NCBI RefSeq assembly: GCF_902859915.1
Contig: NZ_CADIKK010000027.1
Span: 1-64,000 of the forward strand
DNA from: Paraburkholderia ultramafica
GTDB taxonomy: Bacteria; Pseudomonadota; Gammaproteobacteria; Burkholderiales; Burkholderiaceae
Length of the DNA: 64,000 bases
Reading direction: 5' to 3'
The notes below the pieces were generated by a model, which did not search any database, was not told the origin of the DNA, and saw nothing but the letters and a program-made list of their open reading frames with translations. The position numbers and the translations under genes were made by a program. Shown in pieces: positions 53,849-62,309 of the stretch; position 1 is the stretch's first letter; the number at the start of each line of letters is the position of its first letter.

Positions 53849-54301
53849 ACCCGCGCGCGTCAGCACACGCGCCCATCAATCTCAGCTCACGCCTCTGTTT
53901 CCCACTGCGAATAAATAAGCTAACTCGTTGTATCCGCAAACAAAAGCACGCGTGAAACTATCGCGAAAAAGGCGTGAAACAAATACGTTCGCGATAGCAA
54001 CGAAGACACTCATTTGCATCGCGCTGTCGCAATAAAAATTTCCAGAAAATTTACGTCAACCGGTGCGCGAGCTCACGCGTTATTCGACGCAGATGCCGCC
54101 CGAAGCTATCCGGCATTCAGCCTTAAGGGCCTTTGCGCAAACCGTTTTAGAAGTGAGCGCAGGGAGTCTGAGCGCTAAGCAGACGTGTCGAAAATTTGTT
54201 CGATACGGCTGTCAACCGAAAGGTGGATGGCACGTTTACCGACATGACTCTACATATAGCCGGGTCATTTGGTTAATTAACTAAAGCTGAGGATTCACAA
54301 A
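53849..54301. other. Gene-free AT-rich stretch before the small secreted protein gene
   Basis: The 450 bases contain a long inverted repeat at 53958-53997, the direct repeat GCGTGAAAC (53950-53958 and 53972-53980), and the perfect palindrome GTTAATTAAC (54272-54281) just before the ribosome site of the next gene. A 73-codon frame at 54063-54284 does not look like a protein. Confidence 0.45.
53958..53997. repeat. 10-bp perfect inverted repeat
   Basis: CTATCGCGAA (53958-53967) and TTCGCGATAG (53988-53997) enclose a 20-base loop. There is no T-tract, so it is more like a protein-binding site or RNA stem than a terminator. Confidence 0.5.
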
Positions 54302-54487
54302 ATGAACAAACTGATCGCCGCTCTGGTCGCTGGCCTCTTCGCAACGGCAGCATTCGCACAAGCTTCGGCACCGGAAGCAGCTTCGGCAGCTCCGGCAGCA
54401 GCAGCTTCGTCGGCAAAGAAGACCACGAAGCACGCTCACAAGAAGTCGCACAAGAAGGCAGCAGCAGCTGCTGCAGCTTCGGAGTAA
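54302..54487 (+). CDS. Small secreted Ala/Lys/His-rich protein
   Basis: The product has 61 residues. A Sec signal peptide (MNKLIAALVAGLFATAAFA|Q) leaves a mature peptide of about 42 residues made almost only of Ala, Ser, Pro, Lys, His and Thr. The Ala/Pro part is followed by basic K-K-T-T-K-H-A-H-K-K-S-H-K-K and then an Ala run. GAGGA precedes the ATG, and a strong terminator follows, so it is a compact single-gene unit. It resembles in composition the acid-shock-type and histone-like low-complexity periplasmic peptides. Its function is unknown. Confidence 0.8.
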   Translation: MNKLIAALVAGLFATAAFAQASAPEAASAAPAAAASSAKKTTKHAHKKSHKKAAAAAAASE

Positions 54488-54543
54488 GTTGCTTGTAAAA
54501 ACGCAGTCAAGAACTAGCTTCACTGCCGTTCTTACGGCGTTGT

Positions 54544-54580
54544 AAGGCAGATCACCGCAAGGCGATCTGCCTTTTTGTTT
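54544..54580 (+). terminator. Terminator of the small secreted protein gene
   Basis: AAGGCAGATC (54544-54553) pairs with GATCTGCCTT (54564-54573), followed by TTTGTTTTTG. Confidence 0.9.
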
Positions 54581-54632
54581 TTGACGCGCTCGCGTAACAT
54601 TCGCGGGTTAATTTCCAGCAAGGAGTCATGCC

Positions 54633-55142
54633 GTGCGATTTTCCATGCGCTCGTTGATTGCGCGTTTCGCTGTTGCCGTTGCGCTGCCGCTCGCGGCGTT
54701 GTCGTTCGCCGCCACCACCGCCGCGCCTGCTCATGCGCAGCAGATGCCGCCGGGCGCGAAGCAGCCCAGCGAATTTCCGCGCGTGAAGCTGACCGCGGGC
54801 ATGTTCGTGATCGATGCCGCGGTCGCCGCCAACGACGCGGACCGCGAACAAGGTTTGATGTATCGCACGAATCTCGGACCGAACGAAGGCATGCTGTTCG
54901 TCTTCAACGAGAACGCCGGGCATTGCTTCTGGATGAAGAACACGTTGATCCCGCTGTCGATCGCCTTCATGCGCGCGGACGGCACGATCACCGACATCGA
55001 CGAGATGCAGGCCGAGACCACCAACAACCACTGCCCGACGCACAACGGCGTGTTTGCACTGGAGATGCCCAAGGGCTGGTTCACGTCGAAGGGCATCAGA
55101 CCGGGCATGCAGATCCAGGGTTTGCCGGCCGTGCCGCAGTAG
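54633..55142 (+). CDS. Secreted DUF192-family protein
   Basis: The 169-residue protein starts at GTG 54633, eight bases after AGGAG. A Sec signal ends near residue 35 (A-P-A-H-A|Q). The DUF192 domain is complete, with AANDADREQGLMYRTNLGPN, GMLFVFNENAGHCFWMKNTL, PLSIAFMRADGTI and the Cys-containing T-N-N-H-C-P. The function of the family is not established. It has its own terminator. Confidence 0.92.
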   Translation: MRFSMRSLIARFAVAVALPLAALSFAATTAAPAHAQQMPPGAKQPSEFPRVKLTAGMFVIDAAVAANDADREQGLMYRTNLGPNEGMLFVFNENAGHCFWMKNTLIPLSIAFMRADGTITDIDEMQAETTNNHCPTHNGVFALEMPKGWFTSKGIRPGMQIQGLPAVPQ

Positions 55143-55193
55143 TTCGCGGCGGCCACGGCGGCGAGCGCCGCCGCTGCGTTTCACCGCCCCCGG

Positions 55194-55230
55194 AAAAGCC
55201 GGTGCCTTTCGCAAGGCGCCGGCTTTTTTC
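55194..55230 (+). terminator. Terminator of the DUF192 gene
   Basis: AAAAGCCGGTGCCTT (55194-55208) pairs with AAGGCGCCGGCTTTT (55213-55227), with one mismatch, closed by TCGC and followed by T residues. Confidence 0.88.
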
Positions 55231-55443
55231 TTTCTGGCACCGCGGCGCCAGCAAGCGCCGCGCCGCTGATCGCCGGTGGCCGAAGCCCGCCGGCAGGCGG
55301 CCGCGCCCGGCTGGCAAGATTCCTGCAAAAGACAGGCCGACGCGCTATCCTAGTAATCTCAGCAAAGCAGCACCCAGGCTCCCCGGGTAGCACAGACTGC
55401 CGTCCGGCGAGCGTTTCAGGCGCGCTATTCCAAGGAGGTTCAC

Positions 55444-57549
55444 GTGCCCCGCAAGACTCCCATCGAGCGCTACCGGAATATCGGCATCAGCGCTCACATC
55501 GATGCCGGCAAAACCACCACCACTGAACGCATCCTGTTCTACACCGGCGTGACCCACAAGATCGGCGAGGTTCACGACGGTGCGGCGACGATGGACTGGA
55601 TGGAACAGGAGCAGGAGCGCGGCATCACCATCACGTCGGCGGCCACCACCGCCTTCTGGAAAGGCATGGCCGGCAACTATCCCGAACACCGGATCAACAT
55701 CATCGACACCCCGGGCCACGTCGACTTCACGATCGAAGTGGAGCGCTCGATGCGCGTGCTCGACGGCGCGTGCATGGTGTACGACTCGGTCGGCGGCGTG
55801 CAGCCGCAGTCTGAAACGGTGTGGCGCCAGGCGAACAAGTACAAGGTGCCGCGCATCGCGTTCGTCAACAAGATGGACCGCGTCGGCGCGGACTTCTTCC
55901 GCGTGCAGCGGCAGATCGGCGATCGTCTGAAAGGCGTCGCGGTGCCGATCCAGATCCCGATCGGCGCGGAAGAACACTTCCAGGGCGTGGTCGACCTGGT
56001 CAAGATGAAGGCGATCTTCTGGGACGAAGAGAACCAGGGGATCAAGTTCGAGTACCGCGAGATTCCGGCGGAACTCGCGGCCACCGCGAAGGAATGGCAC
56101 GACAAGATGGTCGAGGCCGCCGCCGAAGCGAGCGAGGAATTGCTCGAGAAATACCTGGTCGGCCACACGCTGACCGAAGAGGAAATCAAGCACGGTATTC
56201 GCGCGCGCACCATCGCCAATGAGATCGTGCCGATGCTGTGCGGCAGTGCGTTCAAGAACAAGGGCGTGCAGGCAATGCTCGACGCGGTGATCGACTATCT
56301 GCCGTCGCCGGTCGACGTGCCCGCCATCACCGGCCACGATGAACACGACAAGGAAATCGAGCGTCATCCGAACGACGACGATCCGTTCTCCGCGCTCGCG
56401 TTCAAGATCATGACGGACCCGTTCGTCGGCCAGCTGATTTTCTTCCGCGTGTATTCGGGCGTGGTGAATTCGGGCGACACCGTCTACAACGCGGTCAAGG
56501 AAAAGAAAGAGCGCCTCGGCCGGATCCTGCAGATGCACGCGAACGAGCGCAAGGAAATCAAGGAAGTCTACGCGGGTGACATCGCCGCGGCGGTCGGCCT
56601 GAAAGAAGCGACCACCGGCGACACGCTGTGCGATCCGAACCACGTGATCATCCTCGAAAAGATGATCTTCCCGGAGCCGGTGATCTCGCAGGCCGTCGAG
56701 CCGAAGACCAAGGTCGACCAGGAAAAGATGGGTATCGCGCTGAACCGTCTCGCGCAGGAGGACCCTTCGTTCCGCGTGCAAACGGATGAGGAATCCGGTC
56801 AGACGATCATCTCCGGGATGGGCGAGCTGCACCTGGAGATTCTGGTCGACCGGATGAAGCGTGAGTTCGGCGTCGAGGCGACCGTCGGCAAGCCGCAGGT
56901 CGCGTACCGCGAAACGGTGCGCAACAAGATCGAGGATGTCGAAGGCAAGTTCGTCAAGCAGTCGGGCGGCCGCGGCCAGTACGGCCACGCGGTGATCACG
57001 CTCGAGCCGGCGCCGCAAGGAAAGGGCTACGAGTTCGTCGATGCGATCAAGGGCGGCGTGATTCCGCGCGAGTACATTCCGGCGGTCGACAAGGGCATTG
57101 TGGAAACGCTGAAGGCCGGCGTGCTGGCGGGCTATCCGGTGGTCGACGTGAAGGTGACGCTGACCTTCGGTTCGTATCACGACGTCGACTCGAATGAAAA
57201 CGCGTTCCGCATGGCCGGCTCGATGGCGTTCAAGGAAGCGATGCGCAAGGCCAAGCCGGTGCTGCTCGAACCGATGATGGCCGTCGAGGTGGAAACGCCG
57301 GAAGACTTCATGGGCAACGTGATGGGCGACCTGTCGAGCCGTCGCGGACTCGTGCAGGGCATGGAAGACATCGCCGGCGGCGGCGGCAAACTGGTGCGCG
57401 CCGAAGTGCCGCTCGCGGAGATGTTCGGCTATTCGACGTCGCTGCGCTCCGCCACGCAAGGCCGCGCCACCTACACGATGGAGTTCAAGCACTACGCCGA
57501 AACGCCGAGCAACGTGGCCGAAGCCGTGATCAACGCGAAGCATAAGTAA
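55444..57549 (+). CDS. fusA: Elongation factor G, stand-alone copy
   Basis: The 701-residue translational GTPase drives ribosome translocation. G1 is AHIDAGKTTTTERILFYTG, the switch I region is QEQERGITITSAATTAFW, G3 is IDTPGHVDFT and G4 is VNKMD. Domains II-V are complete, including ISGMGELHLEILVDRMKREF and GGVIPREYIPAVDKG. GTG 55444 has AAGGAGG six bases upstream. It is not next to rpsL, rpsG or tuf and has its own terminator. It is therefore probably a second EF-G gene besides the str-operon copy, which is not in the window. The copy number is inferred. Confidence 0.94.
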   Translation: MPRKTPIERYRNIGISAHIDAGKTTTTERILFYTGVTHKIGEVHDGAATMDWMEQEQERGITITSAATTAFWKGMAGNYPEHRINIIDTPGHVDFTIEVERSMRVLDGACMVYDSVGGVQPQSETVWRQANKYKVPRIAFVNKMDRVGADFFRVQRQIGDRLKGVAVPIQIPIGAEEHFQGVVDLVKMKAIFWDEENQGIKFEYREIPAELAATAKEWHDKMVEAAAEASEELLEKYLVGHTLTEEEIKHGIRARTIANEIVPMLCGSAFKNKGVQAMLDAVIDYLPSPVDVPAITGHDEHDKEIERHPNDDDPFSALAFKIMTDPFVGQLIFFRVYSGVVNSGDTVYNAVKEKKERLGRILQMHANERKEIKEVYAGDIAAAVGLKEATTGDTLCDPNHVIILEKMIFPEPVISQAVEPKTKVDQEKMGIALNRLAQEDPSFRVQTDEESGQTIISGMGELHLEILVDRMKREFGVEATVGKPQVAYRETVRNKIEDVEGKFVKQSGGRGQYGHAVITLEPAPQGKGYEFVDAIKGGVIPREYIPAVDKGIVETLKAGVLAGYPVVDVKVTLTFGSYHDVDSNENAFRMAGSMAFKEAMRKAKPVLLEPMMAVEVETPEDFMGNVMGDLSSRRGLVQGMEDIAGGGGKLVRAEVPLAEMFGYSTSLRSATQGRATYTMEFKHYAETPSNVAEAVINAKHK

Positions 57550-57605
57550 GCGCTGCAACGAACCCGTCGCGTGCCGCAGTCGAGGCTGCTCACGCTAACG
57601 ACTCG

Positions 57606-57637
57606 AAGCCCGTTCCATGTGGACGGGCTTTTTTTGT
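57606..57637 (+). terminator. Terminator of fusA
   Basis: AAGCCCGTTCCA (57606-57617) pairs with TGGACGGGCTT (57620-57630) with one bulge, followed by TTTTTTG. Confidence 0.88.
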
Positions 57638-57741
57638 CCGGTGCCGCCGATGCGGCGTGTCCACACAGTCGTTTTTGAACGTGCAAAAATGCCTGACGGC
57701 GCCGAGCCGATCGCCGGGAGCCATGCCCAGGAGGAGACATC

Positions 57742-58257
57742 ATGAGCCAGGATCACGAACACCCGCACTACCGCGCCGATCAACCGGCCGCGCCCGTCGA
57801 TTGGCGCGAGCACGGCGTGAAGGTCATCAAGGGCGACCAGCTCGACAGCAACACCGCGCAAACGCCTGGCATGAATCGCGCCGCCGCGATCAACGCCGCA
57901 CGGGTCGGCGCGCAGAAGATCTGGGCCGGCACCGTGACGATCCATCCCAACGCGAAGACCGGTGCGCATCATCACGGCGCGCTTGAAAGCGTGATCTACG
58001 TGGTGCGCGGCCACGCGCGCATGCGCTGGGGCGAACACCTGGAGTTCACCGCGGAAGCCGGCCCCGGCGACTTCATCTTCGTGCCGCCGTACGTGCCGCA
58101 TCAGGAGATCAACGCGAGCACCGACGACCCGCTCGAATGCGTGCTGGTGCGCAGCGACAACGAAGCGGTGGTGGTCAATCTGAACATCGAAGCGGTGGAA
58201 ACGCCTGAAGCGGTCTACTGGGTCGATCCGATTCACAAGCATCCGCACGATCGCTAA
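57742..58257 (+). CDS. Cupin-domain protein
   Basis: A single-domain cupin of 171 residues with a metal site typical of the fold: G-A-H-H-H-G-x-x-E-S-V-I-Y-V-V-R-G, then GDFIFVPPYVPHQEIN. The N-terminal 40 residues are charged and not conserved-looking. It could be a small dioxygenase, an isomerase or a sensor; the substrate is unknown. AGGAGGAG precedes the ATG. Confidence 0.88.
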   Translation: MSQDHEHPHYRADQPAAPVDWREHGVKVIKGDQLDSNTAQTPGMNRAAAINAARVGAQKIWAGTVTIHPNAKTGAHHHGALESVIYVVRGHARMRWGEHLEFTAEAGPGDFIFVPPYVPHQEINASTDDPLECVLVRSDNEAVVVNLNIEAVETPEAVYWVDPIHKHPHDR

Positions 58258-58312
58258 CGCTTCATCCGCGACTCATGACGCCGACCGCTTCGCTGCGCCC
58301 TCGCCTGCTCTC

Positions 58313-58426
58313 GCAAACGAGCACTTCGGCGCGTTGGGCTACGGCATCGTCGCGGCCTTCATGATGTGCTGGATCGGCTCGGTGCTGTTCCATCGCTGGC
58401 GGCGTCCGGGTGCGGTTGCGCGGTAA
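58313..58426 (+). pseudogene. C-terminal fragment of a NiCoT nickel/cobalt transporter
   Basis: In the frame ending at TAA 58424-58426 the sequence reads ANEHFGALGYGIVAAFMMCW then I-G-S-V-L-F-H-R-W-R-R. This is the usual last membrane helix and tail of HoxN/NixA-type transporters. There is no start, no ribosome site and no upstream part: the preceding bases belong to the cupin gene in another frame. It is a deletion remnant of about 37 codons. Confidence 0.5.
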
Positions 58427-58592
58427 ATCCAGCTCATTGCGAGCGCCGCGTCCGCCGCGCGCGAATGCTGCACGTCTCGCGACGCGCGTGCGTCGAACGT
58501 TGTGATGACGATACACAGCGGCTCTTTTATCGGCCAATCGGCGTCCCCGCAGCGCGGCAAGCATGCCAGGTCCGTGAGCAATCGCTTACACT

Positions 58593-58615
58593 GAAGCCGC
58601 TTTGCGCGGCTTTTC
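58593..58615 (+). terminator. Short hairpin upstream of the peptide transporter operon
   Basis: AAGCCGC (58593-58599) pairs with GCGGCTT (58605-58611) and is followed by TTCGC. The T-tract is weak. It may have ended the lost nickel-transporter gene. Confidence 0.45.
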
Positions 58616-58730
58616 GCTTACGTCATCGCAGCTTTGCGTCAAAGGCGTGCGTCGCGCTACAGTCACCCTGTCGCGCGCATCCGGCGCGGCTCGTCAGAAC
58701 CGGCAACAGAACGGACTGGACTCTCCATCG

Positions 58731-60404
58731 ATGAAAACTCCCGCGGACCGATTTTTCGCACTCGACGCAGCCCGCCTCACCGCCGACGCCTACGGCAATC
58801 ACGCCATCGACGAATTCTTTGCCGGCCGCATCACGCGCCGCGAGTTGCTGCGCCATGCGAGCGTGATCGGTTTGGCGCTGGCCGGCGGCGGCGTGCTGAC
58901 TGCGCCGCGAGCGCGAGCGCAGGGCGCGGCGGGTGCTGCGGCTGCGTCCAACCAGACGATCCGCGTCGCCCACCTGACACCCGCCGGCGCAGTCGATCCA
59001 CTCACCGTGACCGATGCCGCCAGTCTCGCGCTGCTGAACCAGACCGGCGAGTTCCTGATCGACGACGACGGCGAAAAGCTCATGCTGAAGCCAGCGCTCG
59101 CGCTGTCGTGGAAACCGAACGACAAGGGCGACGTGTGGACCTTCACGCTGCGCCCGAACGTCAAGTTCCACGACGGCCAGGCGTTCACCGCGAAAGACGT
59201 GGTCGCCACCTTCGACCGTCTCGCCGATCCCGCAAGCGGTTCGGCGGCGCTCTCGGTGCTCAAGGGTGTGCTGTCGAAAGGCGGCGCGAAAGTCGTCGAC
59301 GAGCACACAGTCGCGTTTCATCTGGATGCGCCGAACGGCAATTTCCCGTACTACGTTTCCTCGGACAATTACAACGCCGTGATCCTGCCCGCGAACTATG
59401 CGGGCGGTTATGAAAAAGCCTTCATCGGCACGGGTCCGTTCAGATTCGAGAAGTATCAGCCGAAGGTCGGCGCATCGTTCGTACGCAATCCCGACTACTG
59501 GGGCGATAAAGCGTTACCGCAACGCGTACAGTTTTCGTTCTACGCCGACGAACAGGCGCAGTTGCTCGCGTTGCAAGGCCATCAGGCGGATGTGATGGGC
59601 ACCTTCACCGTGCAGGGCGGCGCCGGGATTCTGAACAATCCGGACTACAAGGCGGTCGGGGTGAAGTCGAGCGCCCATCGGCAGATTCATATGCGCAACG
59701 ACAATCCGTTGTTCAAGGACAAGCGGGTGCGCCAGGCGCTGGCGTTGTCGCTCGATCGCGACGTGCTGGTGCGCGGCCTCTTCAAAGGCCGCGCGCAACT
59801 CGGCAACGACAGTCCGTTCGCGCCGGTGTTTCCGTCATCGGATGCAGGCGTTGCGCAACGCAAGATCGACATCGCGAAGGCGAAGCAACTGCTTGCGCAA
59901 GCAGGCGTGCCGAACGGCTTCGACGTGACACTCACCACCGAAAAGTACATGGAGATTCCCGATCTCGCGGTGGTCGTGCAGAACGCGGCGAAGGCGATCG
60001 GCGTGCGCATCAATCTGAAGGTCGAGAGCCAGTCGCTGTATTACGGCGCGGGCACGCCAGGCAAATCCGACTGGCTCGACTCGCCGCTCGGCATCACCGA
60101 CTACGGCCATCGCGGCGTGCCGAACGTGTTTCTGAACGCGCCGCTCACCAGCACCGGCACGTGGAACGCCGCGCACTTCAGGAATCCGCAATACGATCAG
60201 CTGGTCGCGCAATTCGTCGCGGCGATCGACCTCGGCTCGCAGAAGAAAATCTCCGCGCAGATCCAGACGCTGCTGCTCGACGAAACCCCCATCATCATTC
60301 CGTTCTTCTACGATCAGCTGATCGCGATGCGCAAGGGGGTGAACGGCGTGCGCTTCACCGCGCTCGCGCAACTCTATTTCGACCGCGCCGTGCTGAGCGC
60401 GTAG
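58731..60404 (+). CDS. Peptide ABC transporter substrate-binding protein, Tat-type signal
   Basis: The 557-residue family-5 solute-binding protein resembles DppA/OppA. A twin-arginine motif ITRRELLRHASVIGLALAG (Arg36-Arg37) is followed by a hydrophobic core and cleavage near A-R-A|Q (residue 63). An unusually long 35-residue stretch precedes the Arg pair. The mature part has WTFTLRPNVKFHDGQAFTA and FIGTGPFRFEKYQPKVG. It should bind peptides or a related ligand and pass them to the two permeases downstream. It lies 31 bases before the first permease. Confidence 0.9.
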   Translation: MKTPADRFFALDAARLTADAYGNHAIDEFFAGRITRRELLRHASVIGLALAGGGVLTAPRARAQGAAGAAAASNQTIRVAHLTPAGAVDPLTVTDAASLALLNQTGEFLIDDDGEKLMLKPALALSWKPNDKGDVWTFTLRPNVKFHDGQAFTAKDVVATFDRLADPASGSAALSVLKGVLSKGGAKVVDEHTVAFHLDAPNGNFPYYVSSDNYNAVILPANYAGGYEKAFIGTGPFRFEKYQPKVGASFVRNPDYWGDKALPQRVQFSFYADEQAQLLALQGHQADVMGTFTVQGGAGILNNPDYKAVGVKSSAHRQIHMRNDNPLFKDKRVRQALALSLDRDVLVRGLFKGRAQLGNDSPFAPVFPSSDAGVAQRKIDIAKAKQLLAQAGVPNGFDVTLTTEKYMEIPDLAVVVQNAAKAIGVRINLKVESQSLYYGAGTPGKSDWLDSPLGITDYGHRGVPNVFLNAPLTSTGTWNAAHFRNPQYDQLVAQFVAAIDLGSQKKISAQIQTLLLDETPIIIPFFYDQLIAMRKGVNGVRFTALAQLYFDRAVLSA

Positions 60405-60435
60405 GCGCCGGCGCAGCCTTCGGCAGGAGCTCACG

Positions 60436-61446
60436 ATGTCGGCCACGGCGTCCTCTTCCGCCTCCCGCCTATCGAGCGGCAACGCGGGCCGCGTCGCGCG
60501 GTTTCTGGCCACGCGCGCGGGCTTGTCGGTGGTCACGCTGTGGCTGTTGTCGGTGATCGTGTTCGCGGGCGGCCAACTGTTGCCCGGCGATATCGGCCGC
60601 GCGGTGCTCGGGCCGCTCGCCGACGCGCGCGCGGTCGCCGCGCTCAATCATCAGCTCGGCGCGGACCGCCCGCTGGTCACGCAATACGTCGACTGGATCA
60701 CCCATTTCGTGCGCGGCGACATGGGGCTCTCCTATGCGTATCGCGCGCCGGTCGGGCCGTTCATCGCCGACGCGCTCGCGCATTCGGCGAAGCTCGGCCT
60801 GCTTGCGTTCATCGTCGTCGTGCCGCTCGGCATTGCGGGCGGCGTGTGGTCGGCGATGCACGCGGGGCGCTGGCTCGATCGCACGATCAGCATTGCCGGC
60901 TTGTCGGCGACGGTGGTGCCGGAGTTCGTTTCGTCGATCGTGCTGATTCTGGTATTCGGCGTGTGGCTGCGCTGGCTGCCGATCGAGGCGTCGTATCCAC
61001 CCGAAGCCAGCGCGCTCGAACAGCTACGGTATCTGATTCTGCCGGTGCTGCCTTTGGTGCTGGTGTTCTTCGGCTACATCGCGAGAATGGCGCGCGCGGG
61101 CACCGTCGAAGCGCTCGACGCCGACTATACGCGCACCGCGATTCTCAAAGGCTTGCCGCGCCACATCGTGATCTGGCGGCACGTGTTGCGCAACGCGCTG
61201 CTGCCGACCATCACGGTCGCCGCGACGCAGCTCGGCTACATGATCGGCGGACTCGTGGTGGTCGAGACACTGTTCCGCTATCAGGGCATCGGCTCGCTGA
61301 TCTACAACGCCGCCAAGGCCAAGGACTTTCCGATGCTCGAAGCGGGTGTGCTGACGATCGGCGTGGTCTACACGGTCGCCAATCTTGTCGCCGATGCGCT
61401 GCACGTGCTGCTCAATCCGCGGCTGCGGGTGAGGAGCGCCGAATGA
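60436..61446 (+). CDS. Peptide ABC transporter permease, DppB family
   Basis: This 336-residue permease has LATRAGLSVVTLWLLSVIVF as first helix, then GGQLLPGDIGRAVLGPLAD. The EAA loop is A-D-Y-T-R-T-A-I-L-K-G-L-P, and the end is VVETLFRYQGIGSLIYNAA. About six helices are visible. The ATG overlaps nothing upstream, but its stop overlaps the next permease (ATGA). It differs clearly from gsiC, so this is a separate transporter. Confidence 0.94.
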   Translation: MSATASSSASRLSSGNAGRVARFLATRAGLSVVTLWLLSVIVFAGGQLLPGDIGRAVLGPLADARAVAALNHQLGADRPLVTQYVDWITHFVRGDMGLSYAYRAPVGPFIADALAHSAKLGLLAFIVVVPLGIAGGVWSAMHAGRWLDRTISIAGLSATVVPEFVSSIVLILVFGVWLRWLPIEASYPPEASALEQLRYLILPVLPLVLVFFGYIARMARAGTVEALDADYTRTAILKGLPRHIVIWRHVLRNALLPTITVAATQLGYMIGGLVVVETLFRYQGIGSLIYNAAKAKDFPMLEAGVLTIGVVYTVANLVADALHVLLNPRLRVRSAE

Positions 61447-62309
61447 GCACCATCGTTCCGCCGACTCAAGCTTCGGCCACCGAACCGCGCTTCGATCAAC
61501 TGCGCGTGCTGCTGCGTTCGCCCACCTTCGTGGTGGGCGTGGTGATCGTCGCGTGGTGGGTCGTCTGTGCGCTCGCCGGGCAATGGATCGTGCGCATCGA
61601 CCCGTACGCATCCGATCCGCTCAATTCGCTGATGCCGCCCGATCGCACGCACTGGTTCGGCACTGACCAGCTCGGCCGCGACGTGTTCTCGCGAGTGATC
61701 GTCGGCGCGCGCGACATCCTCACCATCGCGCCGCTGGCGACGCTGCTCGGCACGGCGGCGGGCACGGCGCTGGGGTTGATCGTCGGCTACTTCGAGGGCT
61801 GGGTCGACAACGTGGTCGGCCGCGCGATCGACGCGGTGCTCGCACTGCCGCTCGTGATCGTCGCGTTGCTCGCGCTGGCAGCGGTCGGCGCAAGCAACGT
61901 CACGGTGATCCTCGTGATCGGCATCACCTTCACGCCGATCACCGCGCGCACCGTGCGCGCCGCCGTGTTCGCCGAACGGCATCTCGACTACGTCGCCGCG
62001 GCGCAACTACGCGGCGAGCGCGCGCCGTACATCATGTTCGTCGAGATCCTGCCGAACGTGTTGCCGCCGATCATCGTCGAGGCGACCGTGCGGCTCGGGT
62101 ACGCGATCTTCGCAGTGGCTACGCTGTCGTTTCTCGGCTTCGGCATTCAGCCGCCTTCGGCCGACTGGGGTCTCGCGCTATCCGAGTCGTACACGCTGAT
62201 GGCGGGCGGCGCATGGTGGACCGTGGTGTTCGCGGCCGGCGCGATCGCGACGCTGGTGGTCGGCGTGAATCTGATCGCCGACAGCGTGCAAGGAGTACTC
62301 GACCGATGA
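61443..62309 (+). CDS. Peptide ABC transporter permease, DppC family
   Basis: The 288-residue partner permease contains THWFGTDQLGRDVFSRVIVG, the EAA loop YVAAAQLRGERAPYIMFVEI, and LSFLGFGIQPPSADWGLALS. It overlaps its neighbours by four bases at both ends, so the operon is tightly coupled. Confidence 0.94.
   Translation: MSTIVPPTQASATEPRFDQLRVLLRSPTFVVGVVIVAWWVVCALAGQWIVRIDPYASDPLNSLMPPDRTHWFGTDQLGRDVFSRVIVGARDILTIAPLATLLGTAAGTALGLIVGYFEGWVDNVVGRAIDAVLALPLVIVALLALAAVGASNVTVILVIGITFTPITARTVRAAVFAERHLDYVAAAQLRGERAPYIMFVEILPNVLPPIIVEATVRLGYAIFAVATLSFLGFGIQPPSADWGLALSESYTLMAGGAWWTVVFAAGAIATLVVGVNLIADSVQGVLDR

Noticed and set aside
54063..54284. 73-codon frame in the rluE-secreted protein gap
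   Set aside because: It has no ribosome site, no signal or domain, and mixed composition; the region is better explained as regulatory.
55345..57558. 737-codon minus-strand frame opposite fusA
   Set aside because: It is His/Arg/Asp-rich low-quality translation and a complement artefact of high third-position GC. EF-G on the plus strand is unmistakable.
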